DNA from: Martinezella lusitana
Lineage (GTDB): Bacteria; Pseudomonadota; Alphaproteobacteria; Rhizobiales; Rhizobiaceae
Direction of reading: 5' to 3'
NCBI RefSeq assembly: GCF_014207095.1
Contig: NZ_JACHBG010000014.1
Span: 62,001 to 126,000 of the forward strand
Length of the DNA stretch: 64,000 nt
The notes beneath the pieces were generated by a model that was not told the origin of the DNA, made no database searches, and saw only the letters and a program-made list of their open reading frames with translations. Shown one piece after another: positions 26,266 through 35,230 of this stretch. A program made the position numbers and the translations under genes. The first letter of the stretch is position 1. Each line of letters starts with the position of its first letter.

Positions 26266-27729
26266 TCAAGCGTTCAGCACACGGCCATAGGCGTCGAGCA
26301 CCGCTTCCTTCATCGTCTCCGAAACGGTCGGATGCGGGAAGATCGTGTGCATCAGCTCTTCTTCCGTCGTCTCCAGGTTCATCGCGACGACGAAGCCCTG
26401 GATGAGTTCGGTAACCTCGGCGCCGACCATGTGCGCGCCCAGGAGCTCGCCCGTCTTCTTGTCGAAGATCACCTTGCAGAGGCCTTGATCCTCGCCCAGC
26501 GCAATCGCCTTGCCGTTGGCAACGAAGGAGAAACGGCCCACGCGGATATCCCGACCGAGCTCCTTGGCCTTGGCTTCGGTCAGGCCGACGGAGGCGACCT
26601 GCGGGTGGCAATAAGTGCAGCCCGGGACCTTGCTCTTGTCCGTCGGGTGAACGTTCGGCAGGCCGGCGATCTTCTCGATGCAGACGACGCCCTCATGCTC
26701 GGCCTTGTGCGCCAGCATCGGCGGACCGGCAACGTCGCCGATCGCGTAGATGCCCGGCACGTTGGTCTTGCCGTAACCGTCGATGACGACGCAGCCACGG
26801 TCGGTCTTCACGCCGAGCGCCTCGAGGCCGAGGTTTTCGATGTTGCCCTGAACGCCGACGGCCGAGATCATGCGGTCGGCAACGATCTGCTGAACCTTGC
26901 CGTCTTCGGTTTCGACATGGGCGGTAACGCTGTTGGCAGCCTTGTCGACCTTGATGACCTTCGCCTTGGTGAAGATCTTCAGGCCGCGCTTCTCAAGCTG
27001 CTTGCGGGCGATGCCGGAGATTTCGGCATCCTCGACCGGCATGATCGTCGGCATGACTTCGACGACGGTGACGTCGACGCCCATCGAGCGGTAGAAGCTT
27101 GCAAATTCGATGCCGATGGCGCCCGAGCCCATGACCAGCAGCGACTTCGGCAGAAAGTCCGGCTTCAGCGCCTCGAAATAGGTCCAGATCAGCTTGCCGT
27201 CCGGCTCGATGCCGGGCAGAGCGCGCGGACGTGCGCCAGTCGCGACGATGATGTGCTTGGCAGTATAGGTGCCCTCGCCCTTGACGTTCTTCGGCACCGG
27301 ATGCTGCGGCTCGACGACCGGCTTGGTCGACTTGCTGACGACGATCTCGCCGGGCTGAGCGCCGGTCGAAGCCTTGGTAATCTTGGCTTCGCCCCAGATG
27401 ACGTCGACCTTGTTCTTCTTCATCAGGAAGCCGACGCCGGTGTTGAGGCGGGCGGAAACGCCGCGCGAGCGGGCGACGACCGCCTTCACATCAGCACTTA
27501 CCTTGCCTTCGAGAACAAGGCCGTAATCCTTGAGATGGTTGGAATGATCGAGGATCTCAGCAGAACGGAGCAGCGCCTTTGTGGGGATGCACCCCCAGTT
27601 GAGGCAGATGCCGCCCAGGTGCTCGCGCTCGACGATCGCGGTCTTCAGGCCAAGCTGGCCGGCGCGCACGGCGGCGACATAACCGCCGGGACCGGAGCCG
27701 ATGATAATGACGTCGTAATTCTCAGCCAT
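26266..27729 (-). CDS. lpdA: dihydrolipoyl dehydrogenase (E3)
   Basis: A 487-residue FAD disulfide oxidoreductase that reoxidises the lipoamide of PdhC. The FAD site IIIGSGPGGYVAA is at the N-terminus and the redox-active cysteines are C42 and C47 (GGICLNWGCIPTK). The NAD site is GSGAIGIEFASF, and HAHPT-type catalytic residues appear at the end (HTIFPHPTVSE). It is somewhat longer than the usual 465-475, from a short insert near residues 120-140. Part of the pdh operon, separated from pdhC by a GDSL hydrolase gene. Confidence 0.97.
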   Translation of the reverse strand: MAENYDVIIIGSGPGGYVAAVRAGQLGLKTAIVEREHLGGICLNWGCIPTKALLRSAEILDHSNHLKDYGLVLEGKVSADVKAVVARSRGVSARLNTGVGFLMKKNKVDVIWGEAKITKASTGAQPGEIVVSKSTKPVVEPQHPVPKNVKGEGTYTAKHIIVATGARPRALPGIEPDGKLIWTYFEALKPDFLPKSLLVMGSGAIGIEFASFYRSMGVDVTVVEVMPTIMPVEDAEISGIARKQLEKRGLKIFTKAKVIKVDKAANSVTAHVETEDGKVQQIVADRMISAVGVQGNIENLGLEALGVKTDRGCVVIDGYGKTNVPGIYAIGDVAGPPMLAHKAEHEGVVCIEKIAGLPNVHPTDKSKVPGCTYCHPQVASVGLTEAKAKELGRDIRVGRFSFVANGKAIALGEDQGLCKVIFDKKTGELLGAHMVGAEVTELIQGFVVAMNLETTEEELMHTIFPHPTVSETMKEAVLDAYGRVLNA

Positions 27730-27781
27730 ATGTTTCCTGCCTTATTGGTGGCGGCGGATCGAAGCCGGCGCCTTAACTGTA

Positions 27782-28423
27782 TCAGAGACCGAGCATCATC
27801 CGCACGATCGGCTCGAGGCCGCGACCGAGCGCCCGGGTGTTTTCCGCATCGAGATGGACGCCGTCGAGCGGCGTGGTAACGGCGACCGTGTTGGCATCGA
27901 AGAAGCCGCAGCCCAATTCGTCGGCCAGATCGCTATAGAGCGTCGGCAGCTTGCTCGATTCCTTGACTGCGCCGAGATAGCTCGCCGCGAAAGCGGCATT
28001 GGCGGTCTCGGAGATCGCCGGCGGGGCGACGATGAGGATATCCGGCCCCTCGTAGTCGAACCCCCAGGCGTGGTTGCGCACAAGCTGAACCAGCCGGCTG
28101 ATGCCCTGCAGAGCAGCGAATGCCGAGCCGGCAACAACCGGCTTCATGTCATTCGTGCCGAGCAGGATGATCACGAGATCGAGGGGATTGTGGCTCTGCA
28201 GGATCGTCGGCAAAATCCTCGCGCCGTTGCGATCGCAGTCGGCGAGATGATCGTCGAAAGCGGTCGTGCGGCCGTTCAATCCTTCCGGGATCACGCGTAC
28301 CTGGTGGCCGAGCGCCTTTTGCAGCACGCTCGGCCACCGATCTTCATAGACATGACGGCCGACCGTCTCGGCGCTGTAGCCCCATGTCAGCGAGTCGCCG
28401 TAACACAGAACAGTCTTGGTCAT
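27782..28423 (-). CDS. SGNH/GDSL hydrolase (arylesterase-like)
   Basis: A 213-residue esterase-fold protein: block I CYGDSLTWGY (catalytic Ser11), the Gly in block II, GTNDMKPV (block III), and DGVHLD with the catalytic Asp and His near the end. No signal peptide is seen, so it should act in the cytosol. Relatives are arylesterases or acetylxylan-type esterases; the substrate is unknown. It lies 24 bases after pdhC and 52 before lpdA on the same strand. Confidence 0.88.
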   Translation of the reverse strand: MTKTVLCYGDSLTWGYSAETVGRHVYEDRWPSVLQKALGHQVRVIPEGLNGRTTAFDDHLADCDRNGARILPTILQSHNPLDLVIILLGTNDMKPVVAGSAFAALQGISRLVQLVRNHAWGFDYEGPDILIVAPPAISETANAAFAASYLGAVKESSKLPTLYSDLADELGCGFFDANTVAVTTPLDGVHLDAENTRALGRGLEPIVRMMLGL

Positions 28424-28447
28424 TCATGCCCTCCGTATTGCCAAGGC

Positions 28448-29806
28448 TCAGACGAGCATCCCCATCGGATTTTCGATGTAGCCCTTGAAGGCTGCCAGAA
28501 GCTCGGCGCCGAGCGCACCGTCGACAGCGCGATGGTCGGTCGACAGAGTGACGGTCATCACGTTGGCAATCACCATTTCGCCCTTCTTGACGATGACACG
28601 CTGTTCGCCGGCGCCGACGGCCAGAATGGTCGCATGCGGCGGATTGACGACGGCGGCGAAGTTCTTGACGCCCATCATGCCCATGTTCGACACGGCAGTC
28701 GTACCGCCCTGATACTCCTCGGGCTTCAGCTTGCGCTCCTTGGCGCGCTTGCCGTAGTCCTTCATCTCGTTGGAGATGGTGGAGAGCGTCTTCTGCTCGG
28801 CGCTGCGGATGATCGGCGTGATCAGGCCGCCCGGAATGGAGACGGCAACGCCGACATCGGCATGCTTGTGCTTGACCATGTTGCTGTCGGTCCAGGAGAC
28901 GTTGGCATCCGGAACATCGCGCAGTGCCAGCGCCAGGGCCTTGATGACCATGTCGTTGACAGAGAGCTTGTAGGCCGGAACGCCGTCCTTCGACTTCGGC
29001 GCGGAATCGTTGAGCTGCGTGCGGAGCGCCAGCAGTGCATCGAGTTCGCAATCGACCGAGACGTAGAAGTGCGGGATCGTCTGCTTGGATTCCTGCAGGC
29101 GCTTGGCGATCGTCTTGCGCATGCCGTCATGCGGCACGAGCTCGTAAGAACCCTGCTCGAACAGCTTGAGGACGGCATCGTCGGACATGCCCTTCGGTGC
29201 GGCCGGAGCAGCAGCGGCGGCGGGCTGAGCAGCCGGTGCTGCTGCCGGAGCAGCCTTGGCGCCGCCGCCGGAAACAGCAGCTTCAACGTCCTTCTTGATG
29301 ACGCGGCCATGCGGGCCCGTGCCGGAAACAGCCGTCACATCGATGCCGGCTTCCTTGGCCAGACGGCGTGCGAGCGGCGACGCGAAAGTGCGATGACCGT
29401 CGCTTGCAGCAGGAGCCGAGGCGGGTGCGGCAGGAGCCGAAACGCTTGCCGGAGCAGGCGCCGCAGCGGGAGCGGCCGCAGGGGCCGCTTCTGCCTTCGG
29501 TGCTTCCTTGGCAGCCGGAGCAGCAGCGGCACCAGCGCCGGAGGCTGCAGCAGCGACATCTTCACCGTCGGCGGCGATCACGGCGATCAGGGCATTGACC
29601 TTCACACCTTCGGTGCCGGCTGGAACGACGATCTTGGCGACGGTGCCTTCATCGACAGCCTCGACTTCCATCGTTGCCTTGTCAGTCTCGATCTCGGCGA
29701 TCACGTCGCCGGACTTGATCTTGTCGCCTTCCTTGACGAGCCACTTGGCGAGGTTACCCTCTTCCATGGTCGGCGAGAGGGCAGGCATAGTGATGTTGAT
29801 AGGCAT
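28448..29806 (-). CDS. pdhC: pyruvate dehydrogenase E2, dihydrolipoamide acetyltransferase
   Basis: A 452-residue core subunit that transfers acetyl from lipoamide to CoA. It has one lipoyl domain with Lys43 in ETDKATMEV, a long Ala/Pro linker (about residues 85-130), a peripheral subunit-binding domain (FASPLARRLAKEAGID), a second Ala-rich linker, and the catalytic domain ending in LSTDHRAVDGALGAEL. Translation stops 24 bases before the GDSL gene. The substrate assignment to pyruvate rests on its pdhA and pdhB neighbours. Confidence 0.97.
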   Translation of the reverse strand: MPINITMPALSPTMEEGNLAKWLVKEGDKIKSGDVIAEIETDKATMEVEAVDEGTVAKIVVPAGTEGVKVNALIAVIAADGEDVAAAASGAGAAAAPAAKEAPKAEAAPAAAPAAAPAPASVSAPAAPASAPAASDGHRTFASPLARRLAKEAGIDVTAVSGTGPHGRVIKKDVEAAVSGGGAKAAPAAAPAAQPAAAAAPAAPKGMSDDAVLKLFEQGSYELVPHDGMRKTIAKRLQESKQTIPHFYVSVDCELDALLALRTQLNDSAPKSKDGVPAYKLSVNDMVIKALALALRDVPDANVSWTDSNMVKHKHADVGVAVSIPGGLITPIIRSAEQKTLSTISNEMKDYGKRAKERKLKPEEYQGGTTAVSNMGMMGVKNFAAVVNPPHATILAVGAGEQRVIVKKGEMVIANVMTVTLSTDHRAVDGALGAELLAAFKGYIENPMGMLV

Positions 29807-29821
29807 CGATGAGCCCTCCCC

Positions 29822-31204
29822 TTACTTGTAGCAAACGGCCTTCACCGCATCGACCACTTCAGCGACGCTCGGGAGCGCCAGCTTTTCGAGGTTGGCGGCG
29901 TATGGCATGGGTACGTCCTTGCCAGCGATCGTCAGGATCGGCGCATCGAGATAGTCGAAGGCCTGCTGCATGACGCGTGTGGCAATTTCCGTGCCGACGG
30001 AGGACTGCGGATAGCCTTCCTCGACGGTGACCAGGCGACCGGTCTTCTTGACCGATTCGATGATCGTCGGAAGATCCATCGGACGGATGGTGCGCAGGTC
30101 GATGAGTTCGACATCGATGCCCTGGGCTTCCAGCTCGGCGACGGCCTTCGTGGCATAGGTCATGCCGATGCCGAAGGAGACGACCGTGACGTCCTTGCCC
30201 GGACGGTGGATGCGGGCCTTGCCGATCGGCAGAACGAAGTTATCCAGCTTCGGCACGTCGAAGTGCTGACCATAGAGAATTTCATTCTCAAGGAAGATGA
30301 CCGGGTTCGGATCGCGGATCGCAGCCTTGAGCAGACCCTTGGCGTCGGCTGCCGTGTAGGGCATGACGACCTTGAGGCCCGGAATATGGCTGTACCAGGA
30401 TGCGTAGTCCTGGCTGTGCTGGGCGCCGACGCGCGCTGCCGCACCGTTCGGACCGCGGAAGACGATCGGAGCGCCCATCTGGCCACCGGACATGTAGAGC
30501 GTCTTGGCGGCGGAGTTGATGATCTGGTCGATCGCCTGCATGGCGAAGTTGAAGGTCATGAACTCGACGATCGGGCGAAGGCCGGCCATCGCAGCGCCGA
30601 CGCCGATACCGGCAAAACCATGCTCGGTGATCGGGGTGTCGATGACGCGGCGAGCGCCGAATTCCTGCAGCAGGCCCTGGGTAACCTTGTAGGCGCCCTG
30701 GTACTCGGCCACTTCTTCACCCATGACGAAAACGTCCGGGTTGGCGCGCATTTCTTCGGCCATCGCGTCGCGCAGCGCTTCACGCACCGTCATCGACACC
30801 ATTTCGGTGCCGGCCGGAATTTCCGGATCGGCGGCAGCGGCGACCTTCGGCTGGGCCGGAACCGGCGCAGCTGCCGGAGCCGGAGCGGCGGCGGGAGCTT
30901 CGGTCTTTACCGGCTCAGCGGCAGGAGCTGCCTTCGTCGACGAAATCGCATCAGCCGATTCACCGTCCTGCAGCAGGATGGCGATCTTGGCGTTGACTTT
31001 GACGCCTTCGGTGCCGGCGTCGACCAGCAGCTTGCCGATGATGCCTTCGTCGACGGCTTCCACTTCCATGGTAGCCTTGTCGGTTTCGATTTCGGCAATG
31101 ACGTCACCGGAAACGACCTTGTCGCCTTCCTTCTTGAGCCATTTCGAAAGTGTACCCTCTTCCATCGTCGGAGAAAGGGCGGGCATGAGAATGTCGATGG
31201 GCAT
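29822..31204 (-). CDS. pdhB: pyruvate dehydrogenase E1 beta subunit with lipoyl domain
   Basis: A 460-residue protein. The first 80 residues are a lipoyl domain almost identical to that of PdhC (Lys43 in ETDKATMEV), then an Ala/Pro linker, then a transketolase-like E1-beta domain (EMVSMTVREALRDAMAEEM, DTPITEHGFAGIGVGAA). The N-terminal lipoyl fusion is a known alphaproteobacterial trait. The ATG at 31204 gives the standard MPIDILMPALSPTMEEG start; the longer open frame does not fit. It is 16 bases after pdhA. Confidence 0.97.
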   Translation of the reverse strand: MPIDILMPALSPTMEEGTLSKWLKKEGDKVVSGDVIAEIETDKATMEVEAVDEGIIGKLLVDAGTEGVKVNAKIAILLQDGESADAISSTKAAPAAEPVKTEAPAAAPAPAAAPVPAQPKVAAAADPEIPAGTEMVSMTVREALRDAMAEEMRANPDVFVMGEEVAEYQGAYKVTQGLLQEFGARRVIDTPITEHGFAGIGVGAAMAGLRPIVEFMTFNFAMQAIDQIINSAAKTLYMSGGQMGAPIVFRGPNGAAARVGAQHSQDYASWYSHIPGLKVVMPYTAADAKGLLKAAIRDPNPVIFLENEILYGQHFDVPKLDNFVLPIGKARIHRPGKDVTVVSFGIGMTYATKAVAELEAQGIDVELIDLRTIRPMDLPTIIESVKKTGRLVTVEEGYPQSSVGTEIATRVMQQAFDYLDAPILTIAGKDVPMPYAANLEKLALPSVAEVVDAVKAVCYK

Positions 31205-31220
31205 AGTGTCCCTCCCCGAT

Positions 31221-32264
31221 TTAGAGCAGAATGTCGGTGTAGAGCTCGGATGCATCCGGCTCCGGATCGTTCTGGGCGAAATCGGCGCTGTCTGCGACGA
31301 TGTCACGGACGTCCTTGTCGATATCCTTCAGATCGTCCTCGGTCGCCCAGCCCTTTTCGAGAAGGCGAGCGCGAACCTGCTCGATCGGGTCATGCTCGGA
31401 GCGCATCTTCTGCACTTCGTCCTTGGAGCGATACTTCGCCGGATCGGACATCGAGTGACCGCGATAACGGTAGGTCAGCATTTCTAGGATGATCGGGCCC
31501 TTACCGGAGCGGCAATGCGCAACGGCTTCGTCAGCCGCAGCCTTGACCGCGCGAACGTCCATGCCGTCGACCTGGATGCCGGGAATGCCGAAGGAAGCAC
31601 CGCGCTTGGAGAAATCGGCCTGTGCCGTTGCGCGGGCGGTCGAGGTGCCCATGGCGTAGCGGTTGTTTTCGATGACGAAAATCACCGGCAGCTTCCAGAG
31701 CTGCGCCATGTTGAAGCTTTCGTAGACCTGGCCCTGGTTGGCAGCGCCATCACCAAAATAGGCGACGCTGACATTGTCATTGCCGCGATACCAGTTGGCA
31801 AAGCCGAGACCGGTGCCGAGCGAGACCTGGGCACCGACGATGCCGTGGCCGCCGTAGAAATTCTTTTCCTTGGAGAACATGTGCATGGAGCCGCCCTTCC
31901 CTCGGGAATAGCCGCCCTGGCGCCCAGTCAACTCGGCCATGACGCCACGTGCGCTCATGCCGGTTGCCAGCATATGGCCGTGATCACGATAGCCGGTGAT
32001 GACCTGGTCGCCATCCTTCAAAGCCATCTGCATGCCGACGACGACAGCTTCCTGACCGATGTAAAGATGACAGAAGCCGCCGATGAAGCCCATGCCGTAA
32101 AGCTGGCCGGCCTTCTCCTCGAAGCGGCGGATCAAGAGCATCTCACGATAAGCGTTGAGCTCCGCATCACGATCGAAATCTGCGATCGGACCGCCATTGG
32201 TTTCCTTGGCGGATCTTGATGCTGTTTTACGGCTGGAAACGGACGCGTTTTTTCGCGGCGCCAT
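31221..32264 (-). CDS. pdhA: pyruvate dehydrogenase E1 alpha subunit
   Basis: A 347-residue thiamine diphosphate enzyme subunit that decarboxylates pyruvate. The TPP motif begins at GDGAANQGQVYESFN and ends with NNRYAMGTS; the phosphorylation-loop-like YRYRGHSMSDP is also seen. The first 30 residues are basic and disordered. First gene of the pdhA-pdhB-pdhC-GDSL-lpdA group; the promoter should lie in the AT-rich 32265-32386, after the ftsB terminator. Confidence 0.97.
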   Translation of the reverse strand: MAPRKNASVSSRKTASRSAKETNGGPIADFDRDAELNAYREMLLIRRFEEKAGQLYGMGFIGGFCHLYIGQEAVVVGMQMALKDGDQVITGYRDHGHMLATGMSARGVMAELTGRQGGYSRGKGGSMHMFSKEKNFYGGHGIVGAQVSLGTGLGFANWYRGNDNVSVAYFGDGAANQGQVYESFNMAQLWKLPVIFVIENNRYAMGTSTARATAQADFSKRGASFGIPGIQVDGMDVRAVKAAADEAVAHCRSGKGPIILEMLTYRYRGHSMSDPAKYRSKDEVQKMRSEHDPIEQVRARLLEKGWATEDDLKDIDKDVRDIVADSADFAQNDPEPDASELYTDILL

Positions 32265-32386
32265 TCAACCCTCCCTGTGTGAGTAGCCTCGTTTCTTGTC
32301 GAGGCGTAACATAGGCAAGATTATCCGCTACAGCAATGCCATAATTGCATGGCTCATATTCTTTGCAAGTTATTGATATAGCTCAC

Positions 32387-32418
32387 AAAAATCCAATTAA
32401 CCGAAATCCGGTTAATTG
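32387..32418 (-). terminator. rho-independent terminator of ftsB
   Basis: On the minus strand a perfect 10-bp stem (32394-32403 with 32409-32418, loop of 5) begins 3 bases after the ftsB stop and is followed by GGATTTTTG. It separates ftsB from the pdh operon. Confidence 0.85.
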
Positions 32419-32421
32419 TGG

Positions 32422-32733
32422 CTATTTATTGAAAATGACGATCTCGTTCGCCTTGGAATACGTCAACTGATAGCGTGCATACTGGTCGAGCATATCCTTA
32501 TCCAGGGAGCCATCGCTCAGCAGAGCGACCTCCTTTTCGAGGTGCTCGCGCTTGGCGACGAGATCCGCCAATTCCTTGCTACGGTCGATGCGACGCTGTT
32601 CGAAAACCTCGGTTGCCTTCAGGCCATAATCGCCGTGAACGCAATGATAACCGAAGTAACTCACAAAAGCGATCGTAATGGCGGGCAGAATGAAACGGCC
32701 GAACTTTCTCTTCTTATGATACTTTGTCCACAT
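32422..32733 (-). CDS. ftsB: septum formation initiator FtsB/DivIC family
   Basis: A 103-residue single-pass membrane protein. A basic N-terminus and a membrane segment (FILPAITIAFVSYFGYHCVHG) are followed by a coiled coil (RRIDRSKELADLVAKREHLEKEV) and a short C-terminal region. This is the FtsB layout; it works with FtsL and FtsQ at the division septum. It is single, with its own terminator, between eno and pdhA, a position common in alphaproteobacteria. Confidence 0.9.
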   Translation of the reverse strand: MWTKYHKKRKFGRFILPAITIAFVSYFGYHCVHGDYGLKATEVFEQRRIDRSKELADLVAKREHLEKEVALLSDGSLDKDMLDQYARYQLTYSKANEIVIFNK

Positions 32734-32886
32734 ACTCGCTCGAAACGCTCTTACCGTTAGGCGATCTCATCAGGGTCAACGCCGCGAACATTGCGGCCGT
32801 AGACAAGATCACATCAAATCAAACACCTAGCGCTAAATTAACCGGCAGAGATTAACCGTCCGTTGACTCTAACTACGCCGGCCAAC

Positions 32887-32912
32887 AAAAAACCGCGCCC
32901 TGGGGCGCGGTT
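32887..32912 (-). terminator. rho-independent terminator of eno
   Basis: On the minus strand a GC stem (CCGCGCC / GGCGCGG, 32893-32910, tiny loop) is followed by six T (complement of 32887-32892), about 55 bases after the eno stop. Confidence 0.9.
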
Positions 32913-32967
32913 CGATTTCAGCACATCGTGCGAGTTGCGGATCCGTGAGGATACCGCGGATCAGGCA

Positions 32968-34242
32968 TCAGCCGCGCAGGATGGAGCGACCGGCGTATTT
33001 TGCCTGCGGGCCAAGCGCTTCCTCGATGCGGATAAGCTGGTTGTACTTGGCGAGACGGTCGGAGCGCGACAGCGAGCCGGTCTTGATCTGGCCGCAGTTG
33101 GTGGCAACGGCGAGATCGGCGATGGTGGAATCTTCCGTTTCGCCCGAACGGTGCGACATGACGGCCGTGTAGTTGGCCTTGTGTGCGGTTTCGACGGCGT
33201 CGAGGGTCTCCGTGAGCGAGCCGATCTGGTTGACCTTGACCAGGATCGAGTTGGCAACGCCCATGCGGATACCGTCGCGCAGGCGAGCAGAGTTGGTGAC
33301 GAACAGATCGTCGCCGACGAGCTGTGTCTTCTTGCCGATCAGGTCGGTGAGCGTCTTCCAGCCCTCCCAATCGTCTTCAGCCATGCCGTCTTCGATGGAA
33401 ATGATCGGATACTGAGCTGCGAGTTGAGCGAGGTACTCTGCCATAGCACCGGATTCCAGCGTGCGGCCTTCGCCTTCGAGCACGTACTTGCCGTCCTTGA
33501 AGAATTCGGTCGAAGCGCAGTCGAGGCCGAGAGCAACTTCTTCACCAGGCTTGTAGCCAGCCTTTTCGATCGACTTCATGATGAAATCGAGCGCGGCCGG
33601 AGCGCTGGAAAGGCCCGGCGCGAAACCGCCTTCATCGCCGACGTTCGTGTTGTGGCCCTGCGCTGCCAATTCCTTCTTGAGGACATGGAAGATTTCCGAA
33701 CCGATGCGAACGGCGTCGCGGATGGATTCTGCGCCAACCGGCAGGATCATGAACTCCTGGAAGTCGATCGGGTTGTCAGCATGGGCGCCGCCGTTGATGA
33801 TGTTCATCATCGGAACCGGCAGCAGGCGGGCGTGAGCGCCGCCAACATAACGATAGAGCGGCAGGTTGGCGCTCTGGGCAGCAGCCTTGGCGACAGCAAG
33901 CGAAACACCGAGGATGGCGTTGGCGCCGAGGCGCGACTTGTTCGGCGTGCCGTCGAGCTCGATCATGATGTTGTCGAGCTGGATCTGGTTTTCGGCATCC
34001 ATGCCGCCGATCGCATCGAAGATTTCCGAGTTGACGGCTTCGACGGCCTTTTCAACACCCTTGCCATGGTAGCGCTTGCCGCCATCGCGAAGCTCGACGG
34101 CTTCATGTGCGCCGGTCGACGCGCCCGACGGAACAGCCGCGCGGCCCATGCTGCCATCTTCGAGGTAGACATCGACTTCGACAGTCGGATTGCCACGGCT
34201 GTCGAGAATCTCGCGGGCGATAATGTCGGTGATTGCGGTCAT
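32968..34242 (-). CDS. eno: enolase
   Basis: A 424-residue glycolytic enzyme converting 2-phosphoglycerate to phosphoenolpyruvate. ARQILDSRGNPTVEVD-type start (AREILDSRGNPTVEVDV), VGDEGGFAP, the metal-binding region SIEDGMAEDDWEGW, and the signature LVKVNQIGSLTETLDA with the catalytic lysine, then SHRSGETED. Normal length. Single gene with its own terminator; its upstream gene on the same strand is kdsA, 148 bases away. Confidence 0.98.
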   Translation of the reverse strand: MTAITDIIAREILDSRGNPTVEVDVYLEDGSMGRAAVPSGASTGAHEAVELRDGGKRYHGKGVEKAVEAVNSEIFDAIGGMDAENQIQLDNIMIELDGTPNKSRLGANAILGVSLAVAKAAAQSANLPLYRYVGGAHARLLPVPMMNIINGGAHADNPIDFQEFMILPVGAESIRDAVRIGSEIFHVLKKELAAQGHNTNVGDEGGFAPGLSSAPAALDFIMKSIEKAGYKPGEEVALGLDCASTEFFKDGKYVLEGEGRTLESGAMAEYLAQLAAQYPIISIEDGMAEDDWEGWKTLTDLIGKKTQLVGDDLFVTNSARLRDGIRMGVANSILVKVNQIGSLTETLDAVETAHKANYTAVMSHRSGETEDSTIADLAVATNCGQIKTGSLSRSDRLAKYNQLIRIEEALGPQAKYAGRSILRG

Positions 34243-34390
34243 GATAGCTTCCTGCTCGCTGGTTTATAAATCGATTTAAATCGTCATAATCGAAGGCGCG
34301 GAAATTTCAATGCGGAACCACGCCTTGATTTGACACTCCTACAGGCCGCCTAGCGCAAATTCATGTCAGCCTGTTGAATGCCTGTGTTTT

Positions 34391-35230
34391 TCAAGCCTTA
34401 GCGATAGCGTCAAACGCCAGCAGCTTCTCGAGAAGCCGCGGCATATCCTTCAGATAGACCATGTTTGGGCCGTCTGACGGCGCGTTGTCCGGATCCTCAT
34501 GCGTCTCGACGAAAACGCCGGCGACGCCAACAGCCACAGCCGCACGCGCCAGCGTCTCAACGAATCGGCGATCGCCCCCGCTCGAGCCACCCTGCCCGCC
34601 GGGCTGCTGCACCGAATGGGTGGCATCAAAGATGACGGGCGCACCCATCGCCGCCATGATCGGCAGCGAGCGCATGTCGGAGACGAGCGTGTTGTAGCCG
34701 AAGGAGGCGCCGCGCTCGCAAAGCAGAATGTTCTGATTGCCGCTGTCATTGAGCTTGGCAAGCACGTTCTTCATGTCCCATGGCGCCAGGAACTGGCCCT
34801 TCTTGACGTTGACGACGCGGCCGGTCTGGGCGGCGGCGACCAGAAGATCGGTCTGGCGCGACAGGAAGGCCGGGATCTGCAGGATATCGACCGTCTTGGC
34901 AACTACAGCGCATTGCTCTTCCGTGTGGATATCGGTCAGAACAGGAAAGCCATATTCCTTCTTCAGATCAGCAAAGACTTCCATCGACTTCTCAAGACCG
35001 ATACCGCGCTTGCCCGACAGCGAAGTACGGTTCGCCTTGTCGTAAGAGGATTTGTATACGAGGCCGATGCCGAGCTTGTCGCAGAGCTCCTTCAAAACGC
35101 CGGCGACCATGAAGGCATGTTCGCGACTTTCCATCTGGCAAGGACCGGCAATCAGGGAGAGCTTGGCAGTGTTGGAAAACAGAACCTTGGAGGCTCCCTC
35201 GCCGACAACCACTTCGGAATTCGTGCTCAT
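34391..35230 (-). CDS. kdsA: 2-dehydro-3-deoxyphosphooctonate aldolase (KDO-8-P synthase)
   Basis: A 279-residue TIM-barrel enzyme that joins arabinose-5-phosphate and phosphoenolpyruvate for the inner core of lipopolysaccharide. LIAGPCQMESREHA, SSYDKANRTS, a Cys-bearing EEQCAVV (absent in some metal-free types; metal use not decided here), and DATHSVQQPGG are seen. Its start overlaps the stop of the VOC gene by 4 bases (ATGA), so both are translated together. Confidence 0.96.
   Translation of the reverse strand: MSTNSEVVVGEGASKVLFSNTAKLSLIAGPCQMESREHAFMVAGVLKELCDKLGIGLVYKSSYDKANRTSLSGKRGIGLEKSMEVFADLKKEYGFPVLTDIHTEEQCAVVAKTVDILQIPAFLSRQTDLLVAAAQTGRVVNVKKGQFLAPWDMKNVLAKLNDSGNQNILLCERGASFGYNTLVSDMRSLPIMAAMGAPVIFDATHSVQQPGGQGGSSGGDRRFVETLARAAVAVGVAGVFVETHEDPDNAPSDGPNMVYLKDMPRLLEKLLAFDAIAKA

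Noticed and set aside
26062..27879. Plus-strand open frame of 605 codons opposite lpdA
   Set aside because: Shadow of lpdA; low-complexity composition.
27854..29812. Plus-strand open frame of 652 codons opposite the GDSL gene and pdhC
   Set aside because: It mirrors two clear minus-strand genes. Its product is rich in Arg, His and Gly with no domain, as expected of an antisense shadow in GC-rich DNA.
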